64,000 bases of DNA, taken from the NCBI RefSeq assembly GCF_905147365.1, contig NC_056410.1, forward strand, positions 6,175,501 to 6,239,500, in the 5' to 3' direction. Below are positions 22,325 through 35,624 of the stretch, in pieces. Both the position numbers and the translations under genes were made by a program. The stretch's first letter is position 1; each line of letters begins with the position of its first letter. This stretch comes from Aricia agestis (lineage: Eukaryota > Arthropoda > Insecta > Lepidoptera > Lycaenidae). Below the pieces are notes generated by a model that did no database searches, had not been told where the DNA came from, and worked only from the letters and a program-made list of their open reading frames with translations.

Positions 22325-22522
22325 TCTTATATCTTTAAACGAGCAATTCTTGTATATAAATATATAATTGTAATCTCGGAATCGGCTCCAACGATTTTCA
22401 TGAAATTTAGTATATAGGGGTTTTCGGGGGCGATAAATCGATCTAGCTAGGAATCATTTTTAGGAAATGTCATTTTATTAGTCTTTTATCAAATACCGAG
22501 CAACGCTCGGTCAAATAGCTAG
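22325..22522 (+). mobile_element. Helitron-C, complete (198 bp)
   Basis: A|TCTTATATCTTTAAACGAGC at the 5' end; CCGAGC-AAC-GCTCGG hairpin, eight-base spacer and CTAG|T at the 3' end. A near-identical second copy is at 50289-50485. It is non-autonomous. Confidence 0.9.
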
Positions 22523-22649
22523 TATATATTATGTTTATAACTCTTGGGTTTTATAGAATTTCTGGTAGTACTTATAGTAACAATAATAACTATAGGCTCA
22601 ATCTTCACATAGCGCTATCTAAAACTTGAGTATAATGTATAAAAAATTT

Positions 22650-22781
22650 AGGGCCTGTTTCGTCAGTTTCTGATAAAGTGCCTAATAGGCTATTCACAAC
22701 TTTTTTGACAGATTCTCCATACTTGATCTGTCAAGTTAATTGGTGGATAGCCTCATCAGGAAGTGGTGAAACAGGCCCTTA
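22650..22781. mobile_element. MITE family H, copy 1
   Basis: Terminal inverted repeats GGGCCTGTTTC...TTTCTGATAAAGTGCC and TCAGGAAGTGGTGAAACAGGCCC. The same ends bound 52076-52188 and 55898-56046. Confidence 0.8.
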
Positions 22782-25700
22782 GTATGACTTTTATCATCAA
22801 CATCTTCATAATTGAAATGGACCGTTGAAACCCACATATTTAAGTAACATCTGCACGTCCAAAAACCAACAATCACCAATATAGCACATTAAAAATTCCA
22901 TCACAATAAGTGTAAAGAGTCCCCAATTAAGAACAAAAGGCTGAGGGCTATCGCCACATCGGCAATGGCCGCCATGCGGGCAAGGAAATTATTAATTTGG
23001 CCCATTAAAATTACCTTAGCGGCAATTGAGCTGGACAAAAAGGTCCCCTCGCTACCTCCGAATACCTTTTAAATGATTAAGGCATGTGGGTATGACGTGG
23101 GACTAGTTTTGATTAAAAAGTTGAGGTCCATTAATGCGGTCTACGAGATAAACGTGCAAAAACGATTTGTTATATTTATGAAACGTGAGTAACCTTTTTA
23201 CTAATATACCGAGTAGTAGCTTTTGGGTTTCTCCACTAGCAAAAGTTTAAACCTCCTTTTACATAAAAAATATTATTTGCCATATTAGGAATCAATAGTG
23301 TCAATGTATCTTTATACTATTTTATTTTATCATACTTTGTGGCTTACAGCTTACTGTAGCTGTGCTATTAATATTCTACATTAAACTTTTTCGGGATAAA
23401 AGTTACTTATGCTTTTAGAAAGTATTTGTTAGTCCAACGCATTTGGCCTTAATTACAATGCTTTTGCAATTGCAATTCGTACAGTATAAGTTACTGCGTA
23501 AAGAACTCACGCCAATTTACACATACACACCTACAAAATATCGACTATTAGAAATATGGGGTGACAAAGATCGCATAGTTTTATAATAGGAATAGTCAAA
23601 AGAAAACCACACTACTGTCCAGTATTTAGCACAGAACTGCAGCCAAATCAGTATCGATTAATAATAGTAATAAAAAATCCGAGGCACTTACTAAGCTGTA
23701 GGGTGACCACGCGCGGGGCGAGCGGGGGCCATTGTTCGCCGCGTGCCGGTAAAGGGGAGGTAATGCAATATTTGTTCGGCGACACACGGGTGACACGCGC
23801 ACTCACTATTGTGCACCTAGGCAGAGGTACGAAACTGTTGATGCTGTTTTACTCATTTAGACTATTTCAGTAACGGTTTTTTGTTTGTACTGTACTGTGT
23901 GCATAGCATTGAAAGCTAATGAGAAACATTTTAAGGAGATATTTTTAGTTCGATTTAAAATGTATGCTTGGTAGTTCAAGATTTTTATTTTTATTCAGAA
24001 ATGGTTTTTCAGAAAGTAGTACTCTGAAAAAAAATAGTTTAACTCTTAGATACATAATATTACATTGTTAATATATTTTCTTAAATGTAGTTCAAAAATT
24101 CCTAAGCACTTAGGTAGTTGAATTTCGATAAGGGTCACATTTTAGAGACTGTGCATTAAATATCGAAAAAGGTTCCCAACATCTGATACACTAATCCGTT
24201 TGCATGGGGTGCAACGATAAAAAGATAATGCGGCCCGGAGTCGCGTGCGCATCAAAAAACTCGGTTTAATGACGCACCTATGGCGGGCTTATCGCGCCTG
24301 CGCGAACCGCTGAATGGAGACGAAATAACAAATGAGCATAATTATAATACCTCGCCGAAGGGATGGGGTGACAGAATAAACATCCTGGCAGGAGGTATCG
24401 CCGTGTTTTTATTGCGATGCGTGCTGAGCAGTCAATGTCGTGAAAGTAATGATGGGAATGAATTTCAGCTTCTTATTGATATCGGCTCATCGGTTTTGAC
24501 ATTTGTTTTTCTTTTGCTCTTTTATGGTGATGTCTTACGCCGTCATGGCACTTGAGAATTTATCTGCGATAGCGTCGTTGCGATTTTGTTACAAGGTTTT
24601 GGGTCGTATTTTGTTGAAGCATCATGAATATTATTGCGACAAGACATATAAACTAACGTAATTTATGCTTAAGTTCTTTTTTGGAGTCGCAATAAAGGTG
24701 AAGTAAAATAAGAAATGTTTGCTCTCATTTCTTATGATGTCAATTAATTAAATTTTCATATTTTACAAAACCTTTAAAAATACAATTCAGGTACTACTAA
24801 CAAAGAATAATATTATAGTTCTATACCGTTGCAATAAACATTAAAACATAACAGGCAAACGTGACATACGTAACAGCAATTATTGCTGGGCGTACAAAAC
24901 AAAAAAGCTTTTCATAACCCTCGCGGATTTCACAGCCGTAACCGGTTCCCGGCGGCTCACGCCGGTTCAAGCCGGTTCAAAGCGGCTCACATTGTTACCG
25001 GGCGCAATATATCACACGAATATGTCGCACGGCCTAAAAATCATGGAAATAATTTATTGCGGGCCGAGGAGGGAACTATTGTGAGATGGACTGTGTGCGA
25101 CCGGCATTGTTGTCACCCTAGAGATGCATAATGATATCGATTTGGTTGCACTGATTTGGTTGCATTAACTTTTTCTCACACCATAATCATTGGATGTTTT
25201 AAGTAAGGTCTATAATAAATGTGTTAGAATTCTTTTGAGAAACGCTGACAACGTTGAAAAGATTCAGTGTATCTTGTTATTCAAAAGTAAAATATACAAA
25301 AACAGACAGGTGTATTTATTTTACGAGTGGCATTAATTTTAACAATAATTACATTTATCCTTTGTTTACTTAAAAAAATCCCGATATATTGTATTATAAT
25401 TCAATTTATTTTCCATCAGACGTACGGTGACAGGTTAGGGCGGCAATCTAATAAAGTGGCCGCGTCCCGCTGAGACCGTCCGATTATGTGCTGCAAATCT
25501 GGTTACCCTACTGATTAATACTGGACTCCATTACGTGCATATCATTTTTATGTAATTGAAATGTAACGAAGTTACACGACTACTCTCAGTTTATTGCCGC
25601 TTTTATTGTTTTCATCAGCACCTGGGCGTGTTTTTAATGTTTACGGTTTTAAACATTCTGTTTTAGAGCTGTCTGGCGGTGAAATGGCGAGTTATAATAA

Positions 25701-26356
25701 AAGTTAGCTTTACTACTGTGTCTCGTGTGTAGTTAAATGTTTTGTGGTTTCATAAATCATACGAAATTTCATATTTATTGTTTTATGAAACATGCCTGTA
25801 TATCTCATAAGGTGTAAGATGTAGAGAGTTACGTCATGGTTATAAGTAAATTTTAACATAGAAATTTAAATTTTACTAATTTCATTAGACACAAAATATG
25901 TATAATATTGTTTTGAATATATAGAATTTGGAGAATAGCCGTATGAGAGTACAGTAAAGTGTATACAGACAAATTGTGTGTCGAGAGCGGGCCCACGCAA
26001 CTCTGTTCACCTCGACCGACAACTACTGATTTGAATAATAATAGTGATGTACAAGAAATTACGCTATCGATACTAAATAATAATTTTTGTACTTTAGGTA
26101 AAAATGTTGTTTCCTGTAAATGGCAAATGTTGAAAAAAAAATTCTTTGCTACAACAATTTTTCAAAAATTTTTAAAATTCTCAATATGTTTCATAAAAAA
26201 TTGTAGTTTCAAACTGGAGTTAGTGATAAAAAATCCTTGGAAACACTTCTGCTACTGTGATAATATTGTTGACGAAATTTGTCGATAATAAAATTTGAGA
26301 GGTGTCAAGGGACACCCGGATGGAACGAAGTTATAAAATTATATAATATATCAATA
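22782..26356. other. unannotated stretch with GC-richer islands
   Basis: No gene is supported. GC-richer patches lie at about 23700-23820, 24220-24330, 24930-25000 and 25425-25480 and might be conserved non-coding or regulatory DNA; the sequence alone cannot show this. A 91-codon ATG frame (24280-24555) has two hydrophobic stretches but no recognised family. Confidence 0.4.
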
Positions 26357-26585
26357 CTAGAGATCGCCCAATGGTCAAAATTCGACTTCAAATAAAAAAC
26401 TTAATTATAAGTTTCTTTCAACGCTTTTCTATTGATATTCTATTGTCAAAATATTGGCTTTTTGAGTGTTAGACATAATTCCTGCGATAGTCTCAGATTA
26501 TTTAAGTCAAATGATGACAGACTGGCCGTGTATTATTTGTCTAACAGTATTTAAGATTCAATATTAAAAAAAAAAACTAAACTAT
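26357..26585 (-). mobile_element. Helitron-A copy, decayed
   Basis: CTAG at 26357-26360 plus an altered hairpin (GGTCAAA/TTCGAC), and the GACTGGCCGTGTA and AAGATTCAATA blocks of the family. It fades at about 26585. Confidence 0.7.
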
Positions 26586-27141
26586 CAACGCTCTCTGCCC
26601 CTACCATACAGGTACTAATGAAAAAGTGTCGTTGCAACTTTTTCGGTCTAGCCCCCGCAAGGCGCAACGCGCGATAAGGAACTACGTTCCAATAATAAAT
26701 TGTCACTTACCTACCTCTTAACCTTAAGGGCCGAAACGCATATTCATTATTATTATTATTATACTGCATTGAGATTAGCAACTACAGTGCCAAAAGTAGG
26801 TGTTTCTTTAACTCTTATTAAGAGTTGTTTGAACGATCATTATGAAACTATATTATACACTTTTTACGTTAAGATGATAATATAATTATTAATTATTATT
26901 ATTAGTATACTAGGCATTTGCTTCTGTCAATATCGACGAACGCACAACACTAGTACACAAAGGAGTGTGTCGGTAGCAAAGCGGTAGAGTTTGCATAAAA
27001 TCCTCATTTGTCACGGCACTAATGCGCGTCCGCGGCAGGCCTCGCCCCCTGTTATGATGAAATGACGTCATGTGCCTATGTAGTAGACTCTCTACTCTGT
27101 AGAATAGTCTACTCAATTGACAGTCTCAGTATCAAACTCTA
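26586..27141. other. anonymous DNA
   Basis: ATT runs at about 26745-26765 and 26884-26906; no gene recognised. Confidence 0.4.
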
Positions 27142-27260
27142 TCTATATAAATAAATAAATAAAAAATAATTGGTAGTCTCACTAAAACTAGAGAAAGGCT
27201 GAACCGATTTGGCTGATTTTAGTCTTGAAATATTCGTTGAAGTCCAGGGAAGGTTTATAT
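27142..27260 (+). mobile_element. Helitron 5' fragment (family D)
   Basis: TCTATATAAATAAATAAATA followed by GTAGTCTCACTAAAACT and GGCTGAACCGATTTGGCTGA. I recognise this as the 5' part of a common lepidopteran Helitron type. No 3' terminus was found. Confidence 0.55.
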
Positions 27261-30094
27261 AAGCATCGAAGTGATAAATTCACTGAGTCATCGAGTGATT
27301 ATTAACATGATTTCATGTACCTATGCAGATTGCAAAGGTAGAGATTGAGCAGATAAGTCTACTCAATTTATAGTCAACGGAATAAGAATTATTAGAATTT
27401 ACATCACACAGACACTACAGCTTACCTTAAAGGGCCTACACCTCATAAACTACGTACCTACCACTTGCGCAATCCACAATTTAATTGTGTTTATTTATCT
27501 AGAAGAAATTTTAAAAAATCAGAACAGTAATTTCTTTTCAGACATTTTTTTTTGTTGAAACTATTCATAAGCATTAAGCAGGTGTTAAAAACAATTTTCA
27601 TAATTTATTTGCTTGTAACTTCAAACGTTTTTGGATTGGAATTTGTTTTGGATTTCTTGACCTTGGTAAGTACGGACCTATGCAAACTAATGCAAACATA
27701 GTCATAAACGAGCACTATCTAAGTAATCCATTAGACATTAAGTCACCGACATAAACACTTCAATAAACTGACACTAAACGAAATGTCTCCAATTTAATTC
27801 AAATTTATTGTCACCATAACACCTAAGAAACTATTATGATCTCGACGCGTCTTAACTTTGAGGTGTGTAATACATTGAAGGTTGGTAATCAAAAAAATAC
27901 CTTGGAGACCATTGCATCTGTATTCTGTGTATTACCACCTATTATCTACGCGCTGCAGGCTGCTCCAATGAAAATAAATATATCAGTGTATTGCACAGAA
28001 TTCGTTTATTACTTTTTTTATAATATATTTTTCCAATACCTAGCTTCTCTACAAATTGGTATCAACTTATTAAACGGTTTATATATTATTATAACAAAGC
28101 AATGTATGATGCAGCGTAAAATATTATCGCGATGTCTTAATTTCACTGTGGTTATTAGTAAGTTAGGTAACTCTCCCCTGTAAGTTCGATCGTAAAGTTA
28201 AAGAAATGACCCGTTTATAGTATATAAATTTTATATGCACTCTACTAGGGCTATAAAGTAGGTATTTAGTCCGATATGAAGCTAAAGAATAGTATATAGC
28301 ATATTTTTGCGTATTTATTATTTCAAACTGTATTATTAGTCAGCCTATCAGGCCAAATAACCTTAGTGTGAATATTATGTCAATATTAAAAAAAAGGAGG
28401 TAAAGCTGGTATCAAAAAATTGTTTAGTACATACTAGATTAAAATGATGATTTGTTTATGAGATGCTTTACCAATGCTAATCTATTTTAGGTACTGTTTC
28501 AAAAACCTATTTTTAGTAGGTAAGTATATGTTATTAAAGCTTTACTAAATTCTTATACATTACTTACTTTTTGATTAAATATGTTGTAAATTAAAGATTA
28601 CATACCCCTAATTAAAATAATTATTCAGTACGTGTAGCTTTACTATTTACCTCTAGTATACCTTGTCACACCCTGAATAGCTTTATAGCTTTCTGGCGCC
28701 GCGCGAACCAACTACCTCACCTTTATATGATATGTCATAAAGCATATTATTATGATTCTTTATTATGTGAAATAATGTCGTAACGACTTTGTTTGCGAAT
28801 GTTAAAATTTATGTAACCACAAAGGATTTTAGTGGCCAATCAAAAGTTTTATTAATAATAACACGTTTTCTCCTGCTTTGATCATGAAAGTTTTAGTGAT
28901 ATGCATGTAATTCAATGTTCGTATTCAAGCTTATTTTTTTGAACAGTTTTTAGTTATAATAAGCTAGAATCCGAGAAAAGTAGGTACATACATTGTATTT
29001 ATTCAAAATTCATTCACATTCAATTATGTTTTCTGAGTTAAATTTGTGTTTTGACAAGTCGAAATTTCTATTAGGGTTTTAAAGTTTTGCTGATAGGTAA
29101 TTAAATAAGTTAAGAAACAGACATTAGTTAAAGTAAAATATAGTCTCGTTTATGTTAAAATAATAAGTTTGTAGTGAGTGTTTATTATTTTATGAGTACA
29201 AACCATAATACAAAAGACTAATTCGCCTCAGACTCCGCGCTACGTGGATCGCAAGTAATTGAATTAGGAGCTTCCAAAGGGGTTCGTCTTTCATAAGAAA
29301 ATAATGGCTGATAATAAAATTTTATCATTTGTAGTTTGAATAGGTAGAGTCTGCTAGTTATAGTTTGGGATATTTGAGAGACAAAAACACAGAACATTTT
29401 TACTAAAAAGGTATTTCAGGAGTAACGTTATGGGGTATCATGATTATTAAAATTATTATTTTGGGAAATGTAGAGTAAGTAGCAAATATACTTGTTTACA
29501 TATTTTATTCTGATATTATTGCAATTTTTACCCTCATTTAACTTATAATCTTTTTTATTATTTATTCACCCCGACAAAACATCATTTGAATTTTCAGTTC
29601 GTATCATTTATCCAATGCTCGGTGCAATTATCCAAACTAAAGACACAATAATAATATGGAACTTCATTTCACCGAAATTCTTTTATCGTGGCCTGAACTA
29701 TTAATAATCTCCTTCCCTTGGCCGATAATTTTTATATTACATTTCATTAAAATCCATACGTCACTCAGAAATCGGCAGGCATCGAACAGAAACACTTATA
29801 AGTAATAATAAGATTGTTTTGTGTCACAAATGTGTAACGCATCAGGACTGGGCCCGGAGACCGTTGAGGTGATCGATTTAATTTCGCTTTTTAACGGAGA
29901 AAGGGGTGACTTGCTAATGCAGGGGTGTACGGCTAAAACATTTTTAAATTAGAATCACATTTTGGTGAATAAGCTTAAAATGTATTAGATTAAAAATAAC
30001 ACTGTGAGCATAGGTTTATTTTCTTACTTTTAGTCCGTTTTCTTTACTTGTAGTCCGGGTTCCCTATAAAATATATATTTTTTTATTACTATTA
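27261..30094. other. anonymous AT-rich DNA
   Basis: No feature is supported in this stretch. The 115-codon frame at 27836-28183 is hydrophobic and unremarkable. Confidence 0.45.
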
Positions 30095-30290
30095 AGCTAA
30101 TTTTTCGTGAGTAGCTTCATTTTGATAAGACGAACAACAATTTCCTCTGTGAAAATTCTCGAAAGTGGTGGCAATGTTACACTTAAATTACCTATATATT
30201 ATAACTATTAACCTTCTGGGTTCCGTTATAGGGTTCTGTAATCAAAAAAACTTGGTTTATCCGTACATAACATCCAAAATATAGTACATG
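30095..30290 (+). repeat. dispersed repeat D, copy 2
   Basis: Same word order as 5945-6195: GTAGCTTCATTTTGATAA, CGAAAGTGGTGG, TAGGGTTCTGTAATCAA. Confidence 0.5.
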
Positions 30291-30948
30291 ACATACAGAT
30301 CTATAATTCGGATAAATAATAACTATGTACGAGTAGAGTGCAGCAGGGGGAGGCAAGGTGCACACGAGCAACGTGCGACCGATTGACGCGGTCGAGTCTC
30401 GCTATTGTGTCGCCCTCGCGTTAAATATTATTATCGCGAGATTTATCGCACGGAAAATTGCACTTATTGTCGTTACTAACATAAATGTCATAAATAATTT
30501 TTATGTTAATTACCTATAAGGTCGTTAAGGTGGGGGATCGAAGCGACGGTTAAACTTAACGGTCTCGTTAAATTGATTATGAGACATTAGGTACGTTCAG
30601 AACTTTTGCTTTTCAGTAATTAGTACTGGGTACTTTGATGAAGCATTTATTATTTTATAATTTATGTTTTAAAAATATTGTTATCAATTTTTTTAAAACA
30701 TAAATTAGTTTCTTCCTAACCTCTTAAACATATTATACAATTTTTATATTCATGTTTATTACGTCTTTTGTGAATACTTTATAATAATTGTAATATTATA
30801 GCTTTTCAAAAAAAAAATAGACGCTGTACACAATTTTGAAATCATTTAAAAAATATGAAAACCTTATTAAATCGAGATATTTTTATTTGTGCAAGATGAT
30901 AATCTTAAGGTTTATAACACTAGGTTATAAAACTAGCTATCTTTATAG
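30291..30948. other. anonymous DNA with GC-richer patch
   Basis: A GC-rich patch at about 30340-30425 contains CGTGCGACCGATTGACGCGG; otherwise AT-rich. A local inverted pair lies near 30660-30705 (AATTTATGTTTTAAAAA / TTTTTAAAACATAAATT). Confidence 0.4.
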
Positions 30949-31245
30949 GTGGGAGAGCCATACTTCAGCGCGAATGGGCCGGCTCAACCGGAGAAATACC
31001 ACGTTCTCACAGAAAACCGGCGTCAAACAGCGCTTGCGCTGTGTTTCGCCGAGTGAGTGAGTTTACCGATGGCCCAATCCCCTACCCTATTCCCTTTCTT
31101 ACCCTCCCCTATTACCCTATTCCCTCTTAAAAGGCCGGCAACGCACCTGCAGCTCTTCTGATGCTGCGAGTGTCCATGGGCAACGGAAGTTGCTTTCCAT
31201 CAGGTAACCCGTTTGCTCGTTTGTCCCCTTATTTCATAAAAAAAA
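30949..31245 (+). mobile_element. SINE-like family B, copy 3 (full length)
   Basis: Starts GTGGGAGAGCCATAC, contains the CAGCGCTTGCGCTG palindrome, a CCCTACCCTATTCCC pyrimidine tract, TTAAAAGGCCGGCAACGCAC, and ends CCCCTTATTTCAT plus A-run. Confidence 0.85.
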
Positions 31246-31404
31246 GCTAGGACTACGTAATCGTGGCCGGCCAAGGAAAAGTTGGCGCGACGAGCTGGAG
31301 GCATACCAGCCGGGCTGGCCAACGGTGGGGCAGGATCGACAAAAATGGAAGACTCTGGGGGAGGCCTTTGCCCAGCAGTGGGACAGCATAGGCTAATTAA
31401 AAAA
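31246..31404 (+). mobile_element. RTE-like LINE 3' fragment
   Basis: Only the last part of the element is present, coding for the RT-protein C terminus (31262-31396), followed by an AATTAAAAAAA tail. It lies directly between a SINE-like copy and a Helitron. Confidence 0.7.
31262..31396 (+). pseudogene. C-terminal remnant of LINE RT protein
   Basis: Open for 44 codons then TAA. It reads RGRPRKSWRDELEA early and LGEAFAQQWDSIG at the end, the C-terminal signature I associate with RTE-type endonuclease-reverse transcriptases of insects. All catalytic domains are missing. A related remnant lies on the other strand at 34928-35018. Confidence 0.7.
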
Positions 31405-31406
31405 AG

Positions 31407-31615
31407 CTAGCTGATATCGCCCGCAACGCGACGATAGGGAACCGTAATTTTTTCCGGGATAAAAAGTATCCTATGTCCTTTCCCAGGACTCAAAGTATGT
31501 ACCAAATTTTAGCAAAATCGGTTCAGCGGCTTGTGCGTGAACATGTAACAGACAGACAGACAGATAGACGGACAGACAGACAGACGCACTTTCGCATTTT
31601 TAATATTAGTATAGG
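31407..31615 (-). mobile_element. Helitron-E copy 1
   Basis: On the minus strand it begins near TATACTAATATTAAAAATGC, then has a (TCTG)n run, TCGGT-type motifs and CTTTGAGTCCTGGGAAAGG, and ends GCGATATCAGCTAG. Relatives are at 45967-46180 and 61009-61224. The TCTG tract is a simple repeat internal to the family. Confidence 0.7.
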
Positions 31616-33387
31616 TAAATAAAAAATTGTTTATCTGTCTGTCACTTACACTTAAATCGCGTAACCGCTGTGGAATAAATGTGGAATAATCCATGTTATT
31701 AAGTACAGTAAAAAGTATACCACATTTCTGTTGAAAAATAATACTTATACTATGCACATTACACAAATTTCTGGATGAAAGAAGTTACAGAAAATATATA
31801 TTAGTACAGATATCATTTTTGAATATCTTAAAGTGTTTGTACAAAAATATCCTTTACTCATTAATTGTCAATTAAAATCGTCATAAGCCATCTTATCTAA
31901 ATTCCTTTAGACAAACAAATTTGAATTTCACTTATGCGCTTAACTCGATTCATTAAGCATACCTTCCGTCCCCTTATAATCTGTCTATCACAAAAAACAA
32001 CAGCCTTTTTAATCTCCGAAACGTTGAATCAAAATCAAAGTTAATTCTGACCGAGTGTTGTCCCCTGTCGCGTCATTCGCAACAATGCGTCAGCTAATAC
32101 CCCCGACAATGGTATCTGACGCACAGATTCACACGCACGAACAGTTCGCAACAGTGTAACCCCTGCTTAGGATCGATCTACCGTGTTCGGGGATAATGAG
32201 ACTAAGCATCGAACGTATTCCAATCATAACATTTATCATAACGTTCACAGCAAGGTATCAGATTAAAAAATGTTTTATTCGACTTCTACATTTCATTACT
32301 CTGGTAAAACTACATTTTCGTTAAACTTTTTCTTCGTTTTAAGTCTAATCAACTTTTAAAAGTTTCAGAAATGTGAAGTCATAGGGTTAGAAATATCTGA
32401 TACCATTTCTTATTTAAAAATAACTTTGCAGGTGCAGTGTTTTGTTAGCATTGTGGTTCCAACTACTAAGTCAAGGCTATCTTGGCCTTTTTTATTCAAA
32501 CAGTTTCAAACATTATTTTTCCAAGTAAACACACTTCATAACCTAACATTTAAATTATATACTGCAATGATATCTTTACATATTTCTACTCTTACCTACA
32601 TTCGTTAGTGTCTCAACTATACATAGAGTCAGACCTCTAAAATCTAGCGTAGCTGTAAGTATGAATAGTTGATGGTCAAACAAAGCGGGGTGGGGTGCTG
32701 GCGTGGGGTTGTAATCGCCTTTTCATCTGCGCACACCCGAATTATGCACGCTTTTATTAATAATTCGACGCTTCTCACATGAATGAGATTTCTACTCGTG
32801 AATAGTTTTGTATTCGCGACCTGAATCTGCCTTTATTTTTGTCAGTTAGATATACTTTACTTGAATTATACTGAAACTTTTAGATTAAGAAAAAGTCTGA
32901 GTAATTATTATGGTTTTTCCTAAGTCCATCAATAATTATTTCTTACCTTGAAGAATATTTCATCAATGTATATATTTGTTCTTCTCATTATCATGTCTCC
33001 TTTATCTCTACTATTTTGAGAAATATGTGTATTGAGAAACCCTAAAATGACATGTAGCTGAATTTGACTACGTACCTAATCCTATCCTTCTACTAGAGAA
33101 GCTATTATTTCTATGAAACTAATCCTTGTCCAAATTCTTCATCAGTAATTTTGTATCAATTACAGCAATCTCCCGTGCATCTGCTGCCCACAGCCCTATC
33201 GTGGGGGATCTTCTCATCAAGGTTATCTGGACGATCGACACGTGGTCTATATTGCTGATCTCCAAGATACTGATATTGTGTCTGTTTATTGCCCATTGGA
33301 TTTTGTCCACTTTACTATAAAAATGTAAACAGTCTGAAACACAACGAAATGAATACCTATACTATGTCGTTTATAAAGTTTTTATAC
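31616..33387. other. anonymous DNA
   Basis: Nothing recognised. A somewhat GC-richer stretch is seen at 32050-32180. Confidence 0.4.
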
Positions 33388-33717
33388 GTGGGAGAGCCAT
33401 GCTTCAGCACGAATGGGCTGGCTCAACCGGAGAAATACCACGTTCTCACAGAAAACCGGCGTGAAAGAGCGCTTGCGCTGTGTTTCGCCGAGTGAGTGAG
33501 TTTACCGAAGGCTTAATCCCCTACCCTATTTCCATCCCTACCCTCCCCTATTCTTTCCCTTCCCTTCCCTACCCTCCCTTATTACCATATTCCCTCTTAA
33601 AAGGCCGGCAACGCACTCAACAGCTCTTCTGATGCTGCGAGTGTCCATGGGCGACGGAAGTTGCTTTCCATCAGGTGACCCGTCTGCTGGTTTGCCCCTT
33701 ATTTCATTAAAAAAAAG
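33388..33717 (+). mobile_element. SINE-like family B, copy 4 (full length)
   Basis: GTGGGAGAGCCATGC start, AGCGCTTGCGCT palindrome, pyrimidine tract with CCCTTCCCTTCCCTACCC, and a CCCCTTATTTCATT tail ending in A-run. Confidence 0.85.
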
Positions 33718-34927
33718 TTCTTGATTTTTCGTGAAAATAAAATTCAGCAGTAGCTACAATGTTCCAGTGGAGGTGACTCTTAATTACGTTAACAACATTT
33801 AACTTTGCACGATGACAAACTCTGTCTTTAAAATTCATCTAGCTTAATTAATGAAAGCTCTGAAGCAACAAAGTACTTGATCTACTTAATACATAAACAA
33901 ATTGCGAAAAGCTCTTTAATTATTCATCATTATTCTTTTTCATATTTGATTAATCGTTCTATGTTTCTCACGGACCAAAGGGTGAGGTATATGGCAATTA
34001 ATGGCCCCGTCTGCCCCGTGGCTTGTCCCCGTAGCTTTGTCCCCGTGGGTCGGTGGGGCCAGGAATAGTTTTTAATTTGCAACACACGTGCGCGTCGAAC
34101 GGTGGCGCGTGCGCACAGATTCACCCTAGAGATTTGTCGAGTGGCGTCTCTCTTTAAACTTACAGGATTATAATATGTTTTTATGGTCAGCAAAATATAC
34201 GTTAGTCTTTGTAATGATAATCCACTGGGAATATAAATTATTATTTATAGAGTATAATTTAATCATGACGTATCATTAAATAGCATTAGGACCTTAACTT
34301 TGTTATTCGCTACAGTGAGAACGGCAATAGAACATTTTAGTTACTACTTCTAATTTGATTAAGCACATCCTAGTTAAGCAAATTTATGTAAGAAATTAAA
34401 TCATTATCTCGCTATATTGCGTATTTACAAAAATATTTAAAACAATGTTAATTTCAAGTTATATTTTCTAACGAAAAGCCTGTGGGGCGTCTGAATCAAC
34501 TACGTAGAAACCAAAGTAACAATTTACATACAAATCAATCGGTAGGTGAACTAGTAATAGAGTCCCTTCCGGCGCCCAGCGTCCGGTCCGACGCCGGACC
34601 GTCCCACAACAGGACCGCTTACCTTCGTTTTTTATTTGTCCCGTGATTTATAGTTGTTGCGAATTTGTTTGCGAGCCAAACGCTTTCGTCACGAGACCAA
34701 GCGGCCAGGAAATAGGTGGAGTTGGGAAATTTTCAACTTCACTCTTTTACTTTTTGTGGCGACAGCATACGCCCTTTCGGACAACTTAACAAAACTGTGT
34801 CAGTGTTGATTTATTTTTTGTTGCGATCGTGAAACTTGTAACGCCGAAACGTAAAAGCGTTGTATTGAATAAAAGTTTATTTTTTCATTGAACAGTAGAT
34901 AATTTATTGGGCATAGACTAAGTATTA
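33718..34927. other. anonymous DNA with two GC-rich patches
   Basis: GC-rich patches lie at about 34000-34130 (repeated GTCCCCGT words, CACACGTGCGCG) and about 34560-34620, which contains the hairpin GGTCCG-ACGC-CGGACC at 34585-34600. No gene is supported; a regulatory role is speculation. Confidence 0.4.
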
Positions 34928-35018
34928 TTATTATTACTACAGTGTCCCACTGCTGGGCAAAGGCCTCCCATCTTTCTTTCCAAAGTTCACGATCCTGTGA
35001 TGTTGTTGGCCACTCTTT
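34928..35018 (-). pseudogene. RTE-like LINE 3' remnant with (ATT)n tail
   Basis: On the minus strand a short frame reads DRELWKERWEAFAQQWD, then runs into a TAATAATAATA tail. It is the C-terminal end of the same LINE type as 31262-31396 and is inactive. Confidence 0.65.
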
Positions 35019-35624
35019 AGACTAAGTATAATTGAATAAAAATTCGAGCGTGTATCTAAAAAGATCGTAGTAGGTACAAACTGTACCAGTCTTTTTGAAA
35101 CCAAATCGCAGGGAAAATATCAGAAGCAATCTCTTTGGTGCGGCGCAAAAAGCTGTACACTTTAAAAGAGAAAACAAAATATTTTTCATTAGAGCTACCG
35201 AACAATGACAATTGGATCGCAGTACCTTCCACGGATTACGGCGGACTTATTGCGGCTCGGCGATATCCATAGTGCTGGGACGTCTATCGATATATTCAAA
35301 AGTAGAGATTGCTCTTACAAAGTAATAATTAAAATACAGTCAAAAACGCGACTGAAAAAAAGCTTAAGATTGATTATATCGTCCATCAAGCTTCCTTTAA
35401 TAAAATATGTTTTATAAGAATACGTCTCGGCCGTGCACTACCGTGCACCCAGATGACTTAACTCTCTTTTCATCAACACAATTTTTAATTTTCATTTCAG
35501 GCAGACCTGTGCAAATGGTTTAACTTAAGAGCATAGTTATTTTTGTTAACTTCATCGAATATCCTACTTATAGGAAGTAAGTAGGAGGGATTATATTTTT
35601 TATTTGTTTTTGTAAGAAGTGTAA
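35019..35624. other. anonymous DNA
   Basis: No feature supported; the 70-codon frame at 35205-35417 has no domain. Confidence 0.4.

Noticed and set aside
24280..24555. 91-codon ATG ORF with two hydrophobic stretches
   Set aside because: No family recognised, no splice signals or transcript support; noted inside the unannotated stretch only.
27836..28183. 115-codon hydrophobic ORF
   Set aside because: T-rich DNA produces hydrophobic translations by chance; no family or context supports it.
31080..31130. Telomere-like CCCTA-rich tract
   Set aside because: The insect telomere unit is TTAGG/CCTAA. These tracts are internal to the SINE-like family and vary in wording.
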